Source: Gallibacterium melopsittaci
GTDB lineage: Bacteria > Pseudomonadota > Gammaproteobacteria > Enterobacterales > Pasteurellaceae
DNA: 64,000 nucleotides
Reading direction: 5' to 3'
Assembly (NCBI RefSeq): GCF_042433085.1
Contig: NZ_JBHLWA010000018.1
Span: 27,068-91,067, forward strand
Shown here: positions 9,074 through 21,600 of the stretch, piece by piece
Numbering within the stretch: the first letter of the stretch is position 1
Layout of the letters: each line of letters opens with the position of its first letter
Notes under the pieces: model-generated
Seen by the model: only the letters and a program-made list of their open reading frames with translations
Told to the model about the DNA's origin: nothing
Databases searched by the model: none
Made by a program: the position numbers and the translations under genes

Positions 9074-10348
9074 TTACTTTGTTAATTGACTAAACGCATT
9101 AGCAATACCAACAATGACACCAACCGATTGATTCATCACATCAATCGAAACAAACTCAAATTTTCCGTGAAAATTCTCTCCCCCAGTAAACAGATTCGGG
9201 GTAGGTAAATTCATAAATGATAATCTGGCACCATCTGTACCCCCTCGAATAGGTTCAATTTTAGGTTGTACTCCTTGTGCGATCATGACCTGTTCTGCCA
9301 GATCAACCAAATAACGGTGTTGTTCCACTTTTTCTCGCATATTTCGGTAATGCTCATGTACCTCAAGTTGAATACTTTTTTCACCATACTGTTGTTGGTA
9401 GGCTTGAACGGCATTGGCTAACAGTTGGTGACTCGCTTGTAAGCCCTGTTGTGTAAAATCACGCAGAGCATAATGTAATTGGCAATGTTCTAATGAGCCA
9501 TCAATCTTGCGTAAGAAAATAAAACCTTCATAACCTTCACTAGTTGCTGGTGTAAGATGCGGAGGCAAGTTGGCTTGAAATGCACATGCACGTTCCCACG
9601 CATTCACCATTTTACCTTTTGCCGTTCCTGGATGTACTGAGCGTCCGAAAAGATGTACCGTCACTTCATCGGCATTAAAATTTTCATACTGCAATTCACC
9701 AACCACACTACCATCTAAGGTATATGCAACATCCGCAGCAAACTTCGCCACATCAAAATGATCAGCTCCACGCCCAATTTCTTCATCTGGGGTAAAACCG
9801 ATACGAATTTTTCCATGTGGAATCTCTGGATGCGTTTGTAAAAACTCAATCGCAGATAAAATAATCGCAATCCCTGCTTTATCATCAGCACCTAATAGCG
9901 AAGTGCCATCCGTAGTCATTAACGTATGCCCAACTAACTTTTGTAAATTTGGGAAATCTTTTGGAGAAAGCACATCACCAGAACCAAGCAAATCAATCTC
10001 TTCTCCTGCATACTGTTCAATTATTTGTGGCTTAACATTCTTGCCATTAAAATCAGGCGCGGTATCAACGTGTGCTAATAAACCTAATACAGGAACAACT
10101 TTCTCAATATTGGCTGGTAAGGTAGCAAATAGATACCCATTATCATCCAATATAATCTCTGTTAATCCCATTTCAGTTAATTCATCTTTAAGCAAACGTA
10201 ATAAATCCCATTGCTGTGGTGTGCTAGGAACGGTATCACTAGAGGCATCAGAGGTAGTATGTATTTTCACATAACGGGTAAGACGTTCAATTAATTGCGG
10301 TTTCATCGCCGTATTAATCTTCGGAGTAAAATTATTTACAGACATCAT
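9074..10348 (-). CDS. pepT: Peptidase T (tripeptide aminopeptidase)
   Basis: Cytoplasmic zinc aminopeptidase (M20 family) that removes N-terminal residues from tripeptides. Metal-site motifs are visible: LAHVDTAPD, TTDGTSLLGADDKAG, GFTPDEEIGRGADHFD and the C-terminal GGENFHGKFE. Several ATGs are possible. I took 10348 because AGAAG lies about 8 bases upstream. The longer start at 10381 has no ribosome site, and 10306 would align best with the short N terminus of E. coli PepT. It is first in an operon with dcuC. In Salmonella, pepT is induced anaerobically by FNR, and an FNR-like site is present here. Confidence 0.93.
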   Translation of the reverse strand: MMSVNNFTPKINTAMKPQLIERLTRYVKIHTTSDASSDTVPSTPQQWDLLRLLKDELTEMGLTEIILDDNGYLFATLPANIEKVVPVLGLLAHVDTAPDFNGKNVKPQIIEQYAGEEIDLLGSGDVLSPKDFPNLQKLVGHTLMTTDGTSLLGADDKAGIAIILSAIEFLQTHPEIPHGKIRIGFTPDEEIGRGADHFDVAKFAADVAYTLDGSVVGELQYENFNADEVTVHLFGRSVHPGTAKGKMVNAWERACAFQANLPPHLTPATSEGYEGFIFLRKIDGSLEHCQLHYALRDFTQQGLQASHQLLANAVQAYQQQYGEKSIQLEVHEHYRNMREKVEQHRYLVDLAEQVMIAQGVQPKIEPIRGGTDGARLSFMNLPTPNLFTGGENFHGKFEFVSIDVMNQSVGVIVGIANAFSQLTK

Positions 10349-10512
10349 TTCAATTCTTCTTTTATCAGTTAATTTCATCATATTTCAGATAGTGATTGCT
10401 TTATAATCATTCAAATTGGAATGAAAATAGAGCGAATTCCACTAATCTTGACGTAATTTTAACAGATAAAATATCTTCAATCTGGAATAAGAAAGTATTT
10501 CCTAAAAAAGAG

Positions 10513-10526
10513 CTGATCTCAATCAA
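10513..10526 (-). promoter_or_regulatory. FNR-like box upstream of pepT-dcuC
   Basis: CTGATctcaATCAA matches the FNR consensus TTGAT-N4-ATCAA at 9 of 10 positions. It lies about 165 bases upstream of the chosen pepT start, in the promoter region of an operon whose homologues are activated by FNR. I found no convincing -10 at the expected distance; TTATTC at 10485-10490 on the minus strand is the nearest. Confidence 0.5.
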
Positions 10527-10563
10527 ACGTTATTCAGTCTTTGCTTAATTAAGGAATATAAAA

Positions 10564-10593
10564 AAACCCACCATACCGAAGTAGGGTGGGTTT
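10564..10593 (-). terminator. Intrinsic terminator of the giant adhesin gene
   Basis: AAACCCACC (10564-10572) and GGTGGGTTT (10585-10593) form a 9-bp stem. Read on the minus strand, the second arm runs into a T7 tract. It begins 27 bases after the adhesin stop codon and separates that gene from pepT. Confidence 0.85.
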
Positions 10594-10619
10594 ACTTATC
10601 TATCAGTAGATACGGTTAA

Positions 10620-12690
10620 TTAGATAATCATCGTGGTAATATGATCATCGATATATAATTTCTCCGTTACGTTGTCGTGGCTATAGGTATAAAGTTTATA
10701 GCCTATTTGGTCTGAGGTTGCCGATGTCCAATCGTTTGTAATCTCAACCTTGTTTTTACCCAACGCAGTCGCATCCAGACTTTCAGTACCTTTGATATAA
10801 AGTTGATGTTCATCATTCAACTTAGTGGCATTCACTCTGACCTTATCACCCACATTGGAAGAGTTAAATAGAATTTCTTCCATACCCCACAATTGGGTAG
10901 AACCAGAATTGTTACCACCAACTACAAAGTTATCTTGTCTATCATCACCAGCATTACCAATAATGACTTTATCATGACCAGCACCACCATCAATGATGTT
11001 GGTGTTATCGCTAGTTACTTTACCATACAGAGCGATGATATCGTCGCCGGCACCGGCGTGAATCCAGTTGTTGGTGCCTTTAACGTTGTACAGTTGGATA
11101 TCGTCATTACCTGCGCCGGTGTAAACAAGGTTATTGCTGTTTACATTGTTCAACATTACCAAGTCGGTATCCGGTTTGTCGGCTGTTGCGGTTTCCGAGC
11201 CAGTCCAAATACGGGTGTTATTGATTTCACCGGCAAAATTTTGACCAGTGATACCCAACACGATGCTATCGTTACCATTACCACTGATGATACGTGCGCC
11301 GGTTGTGCTGCTGCCAACGCTAAAGCTATTGTTACCCTCACCCAAGTCGATACGCGCAGCTGTGTAGTGGTTGTTATCCCAAATACCGTTGCCAAAATCG
11401 GTACCTCTACCGCCGGCTCTGGCAGCGCTTGCCTGCAAGTGTGCGATGATTTGATCTTCCAATTCGGTATGGCTTCCGCTCATATTACCGCCACTCATTA
11501 TATTGCCATAGAATGTACGGTAGTACGACATACCATAGTCATTATAGTCCTGGTACAAGTTTTCTCTGTAGCTAGAGGAAGCAGCGGCTTCTTCATTGCC
11601 ACGGAACATATCGTACAACCATTCGATATCATTGGCTTGACCGCTGGTACCACCAAGATAGAGGTTGCCATCGATACGCATTTTATCATCGCCATCGCCC
11701 ATCAAGGCTGCGACTTTACCGCTCAACGAGCCATGGATTTGGACATCGCTGCCGTCTTCGGATATAAGCGCAAAGCGTGAGAAACCGCCATCTACCGCAA
11801 CATCGCCATTGACAGTCAATTTATCGTTGCCTGTACCCAAGTTGATGATATTGCTGCCTTCCCAGGTGTCATCATTTTGGGAAGTGATTTTGCCTGTGGT
11901 CATCACGTCGTTACCGGCGCCGAGGTTGAAGTAGTTACCGGCTGAAGTTTCGTTACCTGCCAAGACAGTACCAGCAATCTTCAAGGTATCATCGCCACTG
12001 CCCATATCAAATTTAGCATTGGTATAGTGCAACGACACACCTTGAGAACCAGCCACGGTCAAGCCAGTATCGTATGCTGTGCTGGTGATATCAATCAAGT
12101 CGTTACCGTCCCCCATAAAGAACTGTTGCGAACCGTTAAAGTTGATATTCCAACTGTTGTTGGTACCAGACAAGAATTTGGTACGGATAGTATCATCGCC
12201 TTCATTGGTACTGATTCGTGTGTTACCAACAATCGCTTCCGATTGGATATAGTCGGCACCGCCGGCTTGCGTATTCAAATCAAAACGTCTATCGCCGCCA
12301 ATTGTACCAATTACACCTTGGATAATTGCATCACTCCAGCTATCATCAGTGCGGACTTTAGCAACATTGATGATATCGCCACGAGTGTTGTCGCCATTCC
12401 AAGTATAGTAGTGGGCGTCGTTATCCGTTGTATTTGCCCAACCTACAGCATGGTCGCTATGGTATTCTTTACCATTGTCGTTATCGCCGGCAGCCCAGCC
12501 ATAATATGGGTTCGCATCGTCTTCCCAACGCATCAACCAGTCGAGTTTCGGGTTAGCAACAGCTTTGTTACCAACATTGTGGACTTTGTCTGCTTGTGGC
12601 GTACCAAAGTTTTCGGTATTACCGTCAACAGTCACACTATTGTTGGTAGAAGTTACTTTACCATCTAATGATTCATCGGCATCAGAAACG
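10620..12690 (-). other. C-terminal RTX-like domain of the adhesin, higher G+C
   Basis: This covers roughly residues 3144-3833. Motifs such as MGDGND, MGSGDD, LGAGND, LGTGND, MGDGDD, TGAGND and AGAGDD recur every 30-60 residues rather than as tight nonapeptide blocks. They suggest a calcium-binding beta-roll or beta-helix near the secretion signal. The DNA is richer in G+C than the Ig region: I counted 32/60 at 11041-11100 and 35/60 at 11401-11460, against 24/60 at 13081-13140. This suggests the end of the gene was acquired or exchanged separately. Confidence 0.65.
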
Positions 12691-15600
12691 TTGTCTACAC
12701 GTACAGTTTGGGTAGTTTTTGGTGCAATATTTGCATCATCCGCTACAGACACTTTCACTTCATAGTTGACGCCATTTTTGTGGGTCAAGTCGGTGAATTT
12801 ACCGGTGTAGTGGGTTGTATCCTCTGTAATGTCTTGAGTTACAGTTTTTTCAACCTGTTGTGTGTCTTTGTTGATCAACTCAACTTTGACTTTCTTCGTA
12901 GTGTCTAAAGGATCTGCCAAAGTGTAGTCGTAGGCAATTTCGGTGCCTGAAGTATCAACAACATTAGCTGTAAAGTTGTTTTCATCTGTTGTTGTGATAG
13001 AAGCACTGTCGATAGACATCACTGTTGGTGCAGCTTCTGTTACATCGCTTGCTGGTGCAGATGTATTACCAGCTTTGTCGGTAGCAGTTGCTGTTACTGT
13101 TGTACCTACTGTCAAATCGCTGACTGTTACAATATTACCATTAATAGTTGGTGTAAAGTCGCTACCCTCTTGAACATCCCAACTATCGCCATTTTTCACC
13201 AAAGTCGCAGTTTTGTTATCTGATGTTGTGATGGTTACAGTGGTTGCATCGGCATCAGTTGGCAAGTTCACTGTCGCAGTGTTTTCTTTTGCACCTACAG
13301 TAACAGCTGGTGCAAACGCATCGTACCAGTAGCTGTGTTCAATCGCTGTTGCTTCACCCCCTTTTGATGTGTAAGTCGCTTTCAACGTCAACGCTTGACC
13401 GTCAGTTTTGCTTGGATCGATGTCAAAATTGTAAGTCAACTCTTTACCCGCTTTGTACGTATCTACTTTAGCTTGAGTATCCAATGTGATTGTGACTGGT
13501 TGACCTGCATTGTAGAACGTAATCTTGTCACCAATTTGTGCATCACTTGGTGCATAGATTTTATACGGAATGTTAGTCGCATAAGTCGAACCATATTGAG
13601 TCATTGCTGATTCAGTACCGTTCAGCACTGCTTCATAATAACCAATAACCGCAGCGTCATTGGTTGTTGCATTGTTCACCAATGGGATCAAGTCGAATTT
13701 ATCAGAACCATATTTAATGTTGAATACATCGTTATAGCTTTGAGTTTCGCCATTAGAAGTTACTGCATCTACTTTGATCGCTTGTGGTTGGCTACCAATC
13801 ACTTGAGCAGTTGTTGGTTTTTCTGTACCAGTCAATAATTTTTGAACATCGGCAACAGTCAACGCAACTGTCTGATCTGAACCATTGTTGGTAATTTCTT
13901 TAGTTACTGTCGCACCATTGGCAGACGTCAATGTCAAGGTTGTAGTTGTACCTGCTGGACCATTTACAGACAACACACCACTTAATGCTGCTGCACCAAT
14001 CGTATCGATGGTGTTGTTTTCGTTGTCTTTTGTGTTCAATGCTGGTTTATCACCTTCTGTCAAGTCTTTGATAGTCACAGTAAACTCTGCTGGAATATCA
14101 GGTACTACTGCAGCAACGCTTACATCAGTAGCAGCGGCTTCGTTACCTGCAGGGTCTTTGGCAACTGCATGAACTGTCTGACCGCCGGCATTTTTCACAG
14201 TAGCTGTAGTAGCTGTAGTACCATCTGGATTGACAGTCACGCTATCGTTATTAGACGATGTCCATGCTGAGCCATTGTATGTCAATGTTACAGGTGTACC
14301 ATCACCTACAGTCACTTCTACAGTGTCACCATCTTTTGGTTCAACTGGCAATGTCAATGTTGCTGTACCGTCATTATTAGCTGCTAATGATGGTGCATTT
14401 ACAGTTGTATCAAGTACAACATTTTCCAACACTGGGCTAGTTACGCTATGACCTGCTGGGTCTGTAGTCGTTACGCGTACATTGTAAGTACCATCTTCAG
14501 GCAAGACATATTTGCCGTCAGCATTTGGACTTAATTGAGCCCAATCGTCGCCGTCTTTTTGATACTCGACTTTGTTAGTATTGGCTGAATCCACATTACC
14601 AACAGTCAATTCACCATTTTTGGTGATTTTATCGCCTGCTGTACCAGTATCTTCTGTCAATGTAACAGTTGGTTGGGCTGGAGAAACATTATCCAACTTG
14701 ATAGCATCACTTGGTGTGCTGACATTACCTGCTTTGTCGGTTACTTGGACTTTGTATGCTGTACCGTCGGCAGTAATATCAGGGAATGAGAAATTACCAG
14801 TACTATCTACATCGGCAGTTACAGGTTTGCCATCTTTCATCACAGGTGAGCCGTTGGCATCCAACAATGTAGCTTTGTCACCTTCGCCGGCATTTTGTAC
14901 TGTACCAGAAAGTACGCCATTATCGGCATAGCCATCGCCGTTGCTATCTGTCCAAACAGGCGTACCTGATGGCGTTTTATCTACAATCGCAGAAACTGTA
15001 TTTGATGGTTTAGACTCACGACCTGCATCGCCCGGTTCTTTCACGGTAGCGGTCAAGGCGTAATCGCCTTCTGCAGCAAATTTATCTTTTGGAAGAGGAA
15101 CCTCAATCACAACACCTGCTGAAGTATTGGTACCTACTGGGATGGTGTAATCTGTAATAACATCATCACTATTTTTGATAATGATATGGTCGCCTGGTTC
15201 TACACCTGCTGGTAAAGTCACTTTGGCAGGGATAGTAGTAGCGTTTGGATCGTTTTTCAATTCGTTAGCATTCAAGTAACCATCTGTCGCTGCTGGGATA
15301 AGCAAAGACGGACCAGTATCGGCGACACCATCGTTAGAGTTGTCACCTGGTACCAAACGGTCGATATCAATTGTTGCATCGGCAATGCGAGGTGTTTCAC
15401 CACTCTTATTGATTTTCACTTCAACATGTGTAGTAACTTCGTTGGTTGCAGCAGTTACAGGAGCATTAATTACAACAAAAGTATCAACTTTGTTATTTGA
15501 ATCTGTCGGTCCTACAATAGATGATGTTTGAATCATATCCCGTGTAACTGGATAGTCTTTACCATTGATAATAACTTTAATGGTATCACCATTACTAAGA

Positions 15601-18600
15601 TCAATACCATCTGGTAAGTTGATACGTACCGGTACCTTGTTATCTGTGATTTCACCAGCAACCAATTTATTATCGCCATTGGCATCACTGGTATAAGTGA
15701 TAGCAACAGATTCACTGCCCACATTCCAGTTATAGTCAATGTCAGCGTTAGTACTTACAAATTTGTTAACACCATCAGTTACACCAGCAGTTAAAGATAT
15801 TTCACCTTCTGCATGCACTGCATCTATTGTTGCAGGCAATGTAACATCAAGAACCACTTTTTTCGCTGCAATCTCATCAGCAGTTAATTGGTGCTCAATA
15901 CGTTGCCCATCTGATGTTTGAATTGTAGTCTCTGCCCCATCCTTAGGCGTTTGTGTTCCTATTAGAGCAATTGTGTCACCTTCTTTTAAGCCCTCCATGT
16001 TTTCCAAACCGACTGTCACATGGATCACGTTATCGTTACCGATTTCGTTACGTTCCAACTTATTGTCTTGCGGTTGGGTATCATCACTGTAAGTCAAAGT
16101 GAGTGTACCTGTCGGCGCAACAGTATCGATATTCACAGTTTTTGGTGTGCTAGATACGCCTGCTGGGCTAGTGGTTTGTACGGTGTACTTACCATCAACT
16201 GGTGCATTGACACTAAATGTACCGTCTGGATTGATATTGGCTGTACCTACAACAGTGCCTTGTTCATTCAACAACTCTACTGTACCAGAGGTTACAAGCT
16301 TGTCCGCACCATCTTTGACTGTACCAGTCACTTTACGTGTATTGCCATCAGCTGCATATTCTGCGGCAGTAATTTTGCCGTCGCTAGCAGCATTGGTCAA
16401 TGCAATATTTGGCGCACGTAAGTCTAGTGCAGTTGCTGTACCTGGTTTAGATACATTGTGATCATCATCTTCTGCTGTTGCTGTAACAGTTTCACCATTC
16501 GTTAATGGGTCGCCTGCAACAGGAGCACTATATTGACCATTAGCTGGCACGTCTTCTACAACAATAGGATCTTTACCTGGAACACCTGGAACAGTAATCG
16601 TTACTTTGCTACCTGGTTCGGCTGTACCGCTAATTGTTTTACCATCAGCAGAAACTTGGACAGTCGGTGCCTCTGGTGCTGTAGTATCTTTAGCTTTTGC
16701 TGTTGTTTTGTCTGCAACTTCTGGAGAAGTGTTACCTGCTGCATCGGTAGCAGTTGCTTTAACAGTTTCACCATTGGTTAATGGTTTAGTTGGAGTAGCA
16801 GTAAATGTACCAGAATGTGCAGGATCTTCTGTCGCAGTCAAATCTGGAGTACCATCACCATTGGTGTCAAGTTTAACTGTGCTACCTGCTTCAGCTTTTA
16901 CAGTAATTGTTGAACCATCTGGAGAGATAGTCACACTCTGAACTTCTGGTGCTTCGGTATCTAGATTTACTTTACCAGTACCAGCAACAGAACGGTTACC
17001 TGCAGCATCTTTGACATAAGCAGATACGTTCAAATCACCTTGTTGTGCTGTTACAGACGCAGTGTAACCGTTACTAAGCATATCGCTTGTGATGATTACT
17101 TCTTGTTCTGTATCTTTATTTACAGTATATACCAATTTGTCGTCTACTTTACTACCCTCTGGGATAGAAATGTGGACTTTGACAGTATTGTTTTGGTTAC
17201 CCATTTCGGCAATATTCAAATAGCCTTTTGGCAATGCTGTATCTTGTGGGAATGTGATGACTGGTGCTTTATCACCATAAGTATCATTATCCAATGGGCT
17301 GTCTGCACCACCAGGAACAGTTGTATCTACAGTAAACTCAATCGCATTCGATGGTTCAGATTCACGACCTTTCTCACCGTTTACTGTTGGTTCTGCTACT
17401 GTTGCAGTAACGAGTACATTCAAACCATCAGTCAATTTAGCAGCTGGGATAGTGATCTCTACAGGTTTACCAGCATCTAGGTCAGCTTTTGTTACAGTAT
17501 GTGGTTCCACCAATGGTTGGCCCGTTGTTTGGTTGGTCAAGGTAATAATATCACCGACTTGTGTACCTTCTGGCAATGCCACTTTGGCAATAACCCCATC
17601 TTTCGCTTCTGTAGCATTCACTGCACCATCTTCAGCTTTTTCAATGATCAATTCTGGAGCACCTGTTGGATACTTATCATTCACAACTAATACTTTTTCT
17701 GCTGGTACTGGTGCTTTTGAAGTATCATTTGGCACATATTCTGCTTTGACTTTAGTTTGATTTACACCATTAACATCAACCACGCCTGCATTGATTATGA
17801 TGTACTGTTCACCATCGCTAATTGCGACTTTATGATCGCCAACAGTAACATTATCTTCACTAACTTTTACAGACAATTCTGTTACTTCACCATTGATGGT
17901 TACTTTCACTTTATCGCCAGTTGCCATGTTATTTGGTAAGACGATTTTAGCCTCAACCTTGCTAGGTGTTTTTTCTATTTCGCCATCGGTACCTACACGT
18001 AATACACCATTATGATTGGTATCTTGTGGATATTCCACACGTGGTACGCCATCAATAGTACGATTGATAAAGACTTTAGTAATATCAGATGGTACAGACT
18101 CTTGACCCACAGGGTCTACTACTTTGGCTGTCAATGTCCAATCTTTTTGATCTTGACCAACAGAAACACCTGTAAATGTAGCTTTCCCTGCATCAATATC
18201 AGCTTTTTCCAATACTTTGGTATAAGTATGACCTTGGTTATCCACCAAAACAACTTCATCACCAACACTCACATTGCTGGTAGGCAATTTCACATCGATA
18301 GATACTGTGCCATCTTTACCAATTTCTTTACGGTTCAATATACCGTCAGCAGGACTATTGTTGTCAAGGATTGTCACCACAGGTTTTTCGGCAGCACTAG
18401 TATCTGCTTTGCCATCGTCTGAAGCATCGCCTGGTACTTTGGTATCGACTGTAACTGGTGTAGTTGTCGCACTTGGCAATCCTGGTTGACCATTTGCACC
18501 TTTATCTGTTACGCCAACTTGATAATCGCCATCAGAAACATCCTTAAAGGTGAATTTACCAGTTTCTGGATCGATAGGTGCTGTTGCAACAACCTTGCCA

Positions 18601-21600
18601 TCTTTATCCAACAATGTAGCTGTACCACCTTTGGCATCTTCGGCTGTACCAGAAATATCTCTGTTACCTTGAGTTTTTACATCTGCAGCAGTCAAATCGC
18701 TATCATTAGCTGGTGCATCCAATTGTGGTGCATTTGGTGCTGTAGTGTCTGGTGCATTAGTCGTCACTGGGTCAGATGTGTTGCCAGCGTCATCTGTTGC
18801 TGTTACTTGCAACTCTTCGCCATTAGACAATTGCGGTGTAACTGGGATTTCAAAGTGCCCTTCTTGATCTGCAGTATCAGTGAACTCTTTGCCATTTGGT
18901 GTTGTTACAGTCACCGTGCTATTTGGTTCAGCTTGACCAGATACCACTGTCGAATCATTGATATTTTCAACTTTATCTACAGTTGGGGCTACTGGTGGTG
19001 TTTTGTCTTGTGCAGTAGCAGTAGCTTGTGAACTATTACCCACCTTATCAGTTGCAGTAGCCGTTACAGTTTCTTTGTTAATCAACGGCGTGGTTGGGGT
19101 GGCAGTAAATGTACCAGAATTAGCAGGATCTTCTATCGCGGTCAAATCTGGTTCGCCATTGCCATCGGTATCCAATTGGACTTTGCTGCCTGGATCAGTC
19201 GTAACAGTGATAGATTTACCATCATCAGCAATAGTCACTTTTGGTGTTGTTGGTGGTGTGGTATCTGGTGCTTTAGTCGTTGCTTTTGGAGATGGATTAC
19301 CTGCATCATCTGTAACAGATGCAGTAACAGTTTCGCCATTGGTTAATGGTTTATCCAATTTTACGCTATAGTTACCATCTTTATCTGCTGTGGTTGTTTT
19401 TTCAGGTGTACCATCACCATTAGTGTCGATGTTTACAGTGCTACCTGGCTCGGCTTTACCTGTAACAGTTTGGTTATCTGCACCCAATTTGACAGTTGGT
19501 TGTGTAGGCGCAACAACGTCGTCTGCTGTAACAGGTTGAGATTTATTACCTGCAGCATCTTCAACTGTAGCTTTTACATCATCACCTTTGCCTAATACAG
19601 ATGGATCAGTTACTGGAATGGTTACACTCTTACTACCAGTTGGGATAACACCAGTTAAATCTGGTTTACCATCGTTATTGGTATCAATAGTAACTTTAGT
19701 AGGGCTATCAACATTACCATTCAAAGTCACCGTAACGCCTGTTGGTTTGCCATCAACATTTTTGTCTACAGTAACACTATCAATAACAGGTATTGTTGTA
19801 TCAACATTTACAGTTTTGCTAATTGGTTTTGTATCGCCGTTTGGATTCGGTACAGACACTTCAATGGCTTTGCCATCAACATCTGCTTTTGGAAGGTTAA
19901 TGGTTGCAGTGCTGTCAATATTGTATGTAATTGAAGGCTTATCAACTGGCGTACCATTTACTGTTACAGTAATTGGTTGACTGCTATCAACATTAGTAAC
20001 TTTAACGTCAACAGTATTTTTGTCTTGCAACTCAGCCGCATTCAAATAGCCTTTTGGCGAGCCAGTATCTTGGGTGAATGTAATGACTGGAGTTTCTGGC
20101 GCAATAACTGGTGCGGTACCTGTTCCAGGTTCAGATTTGTTACCAGCGTCGTCAGTAGCTACTGCTTTGACTTCTTCACCTTGGGTTAATGCAGGATCCA
20201 AAGTCGCCTCAAAATGACCATCAGGATCGACTTGTACTGGTTGGCTAATTGGGTTGCCATTTTTATCTGTTACAACAACAGTCTCACCTGGTTTGGCTTT
20301 ACCAGTCACAGTTGTACCATCATCGCTAACAGTAACATTTTGTGGCGCATCTGGTGGTGTAGTATCTACAGTCACTTTTGGATTGTCTGCTGGATTACTT
20401 GTGTTGCCTGCAGGGTCTGTTACACCAATGCTATATTTACCATCTGGTACATCATCAAATTTAAAGTTGCCATTGTCATCAATTGGCGCAGTAATATCAT
20501 TACCCTTTTCATCTTTGGCAGGTGTGCCATCTGAGGTTAACAATGTCGCTGTACCACCTTTGGCATCTGGTGCAGAACCGCTAATGACGCCTTTGTCTTG
20601 TTCTTTGGCAGTTTTGGCTTCGTCAGCATTAACCATACCATCAGCTGGTACATTTAAGGTTGGTGCTGTAGGTGCTTCGGTATCCACTGTCACTTTTGGA
20701 TTGTCTTTGGTACTTTGGTTACCTGCGGCATCTTTTACAGCAACAGTATAGTCACCATCTGGGACATTATTAAATGTAAACGTACCGTTTTCAACAGGCA
20801 CAGTAATGTCATCACCTTGAGCATCTTTAACTGGGTTACCATCTTTATCCAAAAGTACAGCTTCTGTCGCATCGCTTGGTGCTTTACCACTAATGGATGT
20901 CCCCTCGTCACTGTTGAGATAAGCATCATCAGCTGGTGCATTCAAGGTCGGTACTACTGGCGGTGTAATATCTGGGGCAGTTACAGAATCTGATTGTTCA
21001 GACTTATTACCAGCATTATCAGTCGCAGTAGCAGTTACTGTTTCTCCATTTTTTAATGGTTTTTCTGGTGTAACTTCATAATTACCATTTTGGTCAGCTG
21101 TAGTAGTTGCATCTGGTATATTGTCACCATCAGTATCAATATTGACTGTGCTATTTGGCTCAGCTGTACCTATGATTTTAGTACCATCATCAGATACCTT
21201 CACTGTCGGTGCTTGTGGAGTAACAGTATCCGCAATAGCCTCTGTAGGATCAGAAGTATTACCTGCATTATCTGTTGCAGTTACCTTCACTGCTTCACCA
21301 TTGTCCAATGTATCTACTGTAATACTAAAATCACCGTTGTTATCAGCTGTGCCTATGCCAATTACATTGTTTTGGTCATCAGTGATTTGAACAGTACTAC
21401 CTGGTTCTGCTTTACCAGAAATAGTTTTACCTTGGAAAATATGTACATCAGTTGGTGCAGAAGGGGCAACTGTATCTATTGGAGTCTGATGACTGCCTAA
21501 ACTCGAACCTCTATCAACATTAGTACCATTACTATTATTGTTACCGCTACCGTTATTGCTATCGTTATTATTATTGCTACCGTGGTTATCGCTATTGCTA

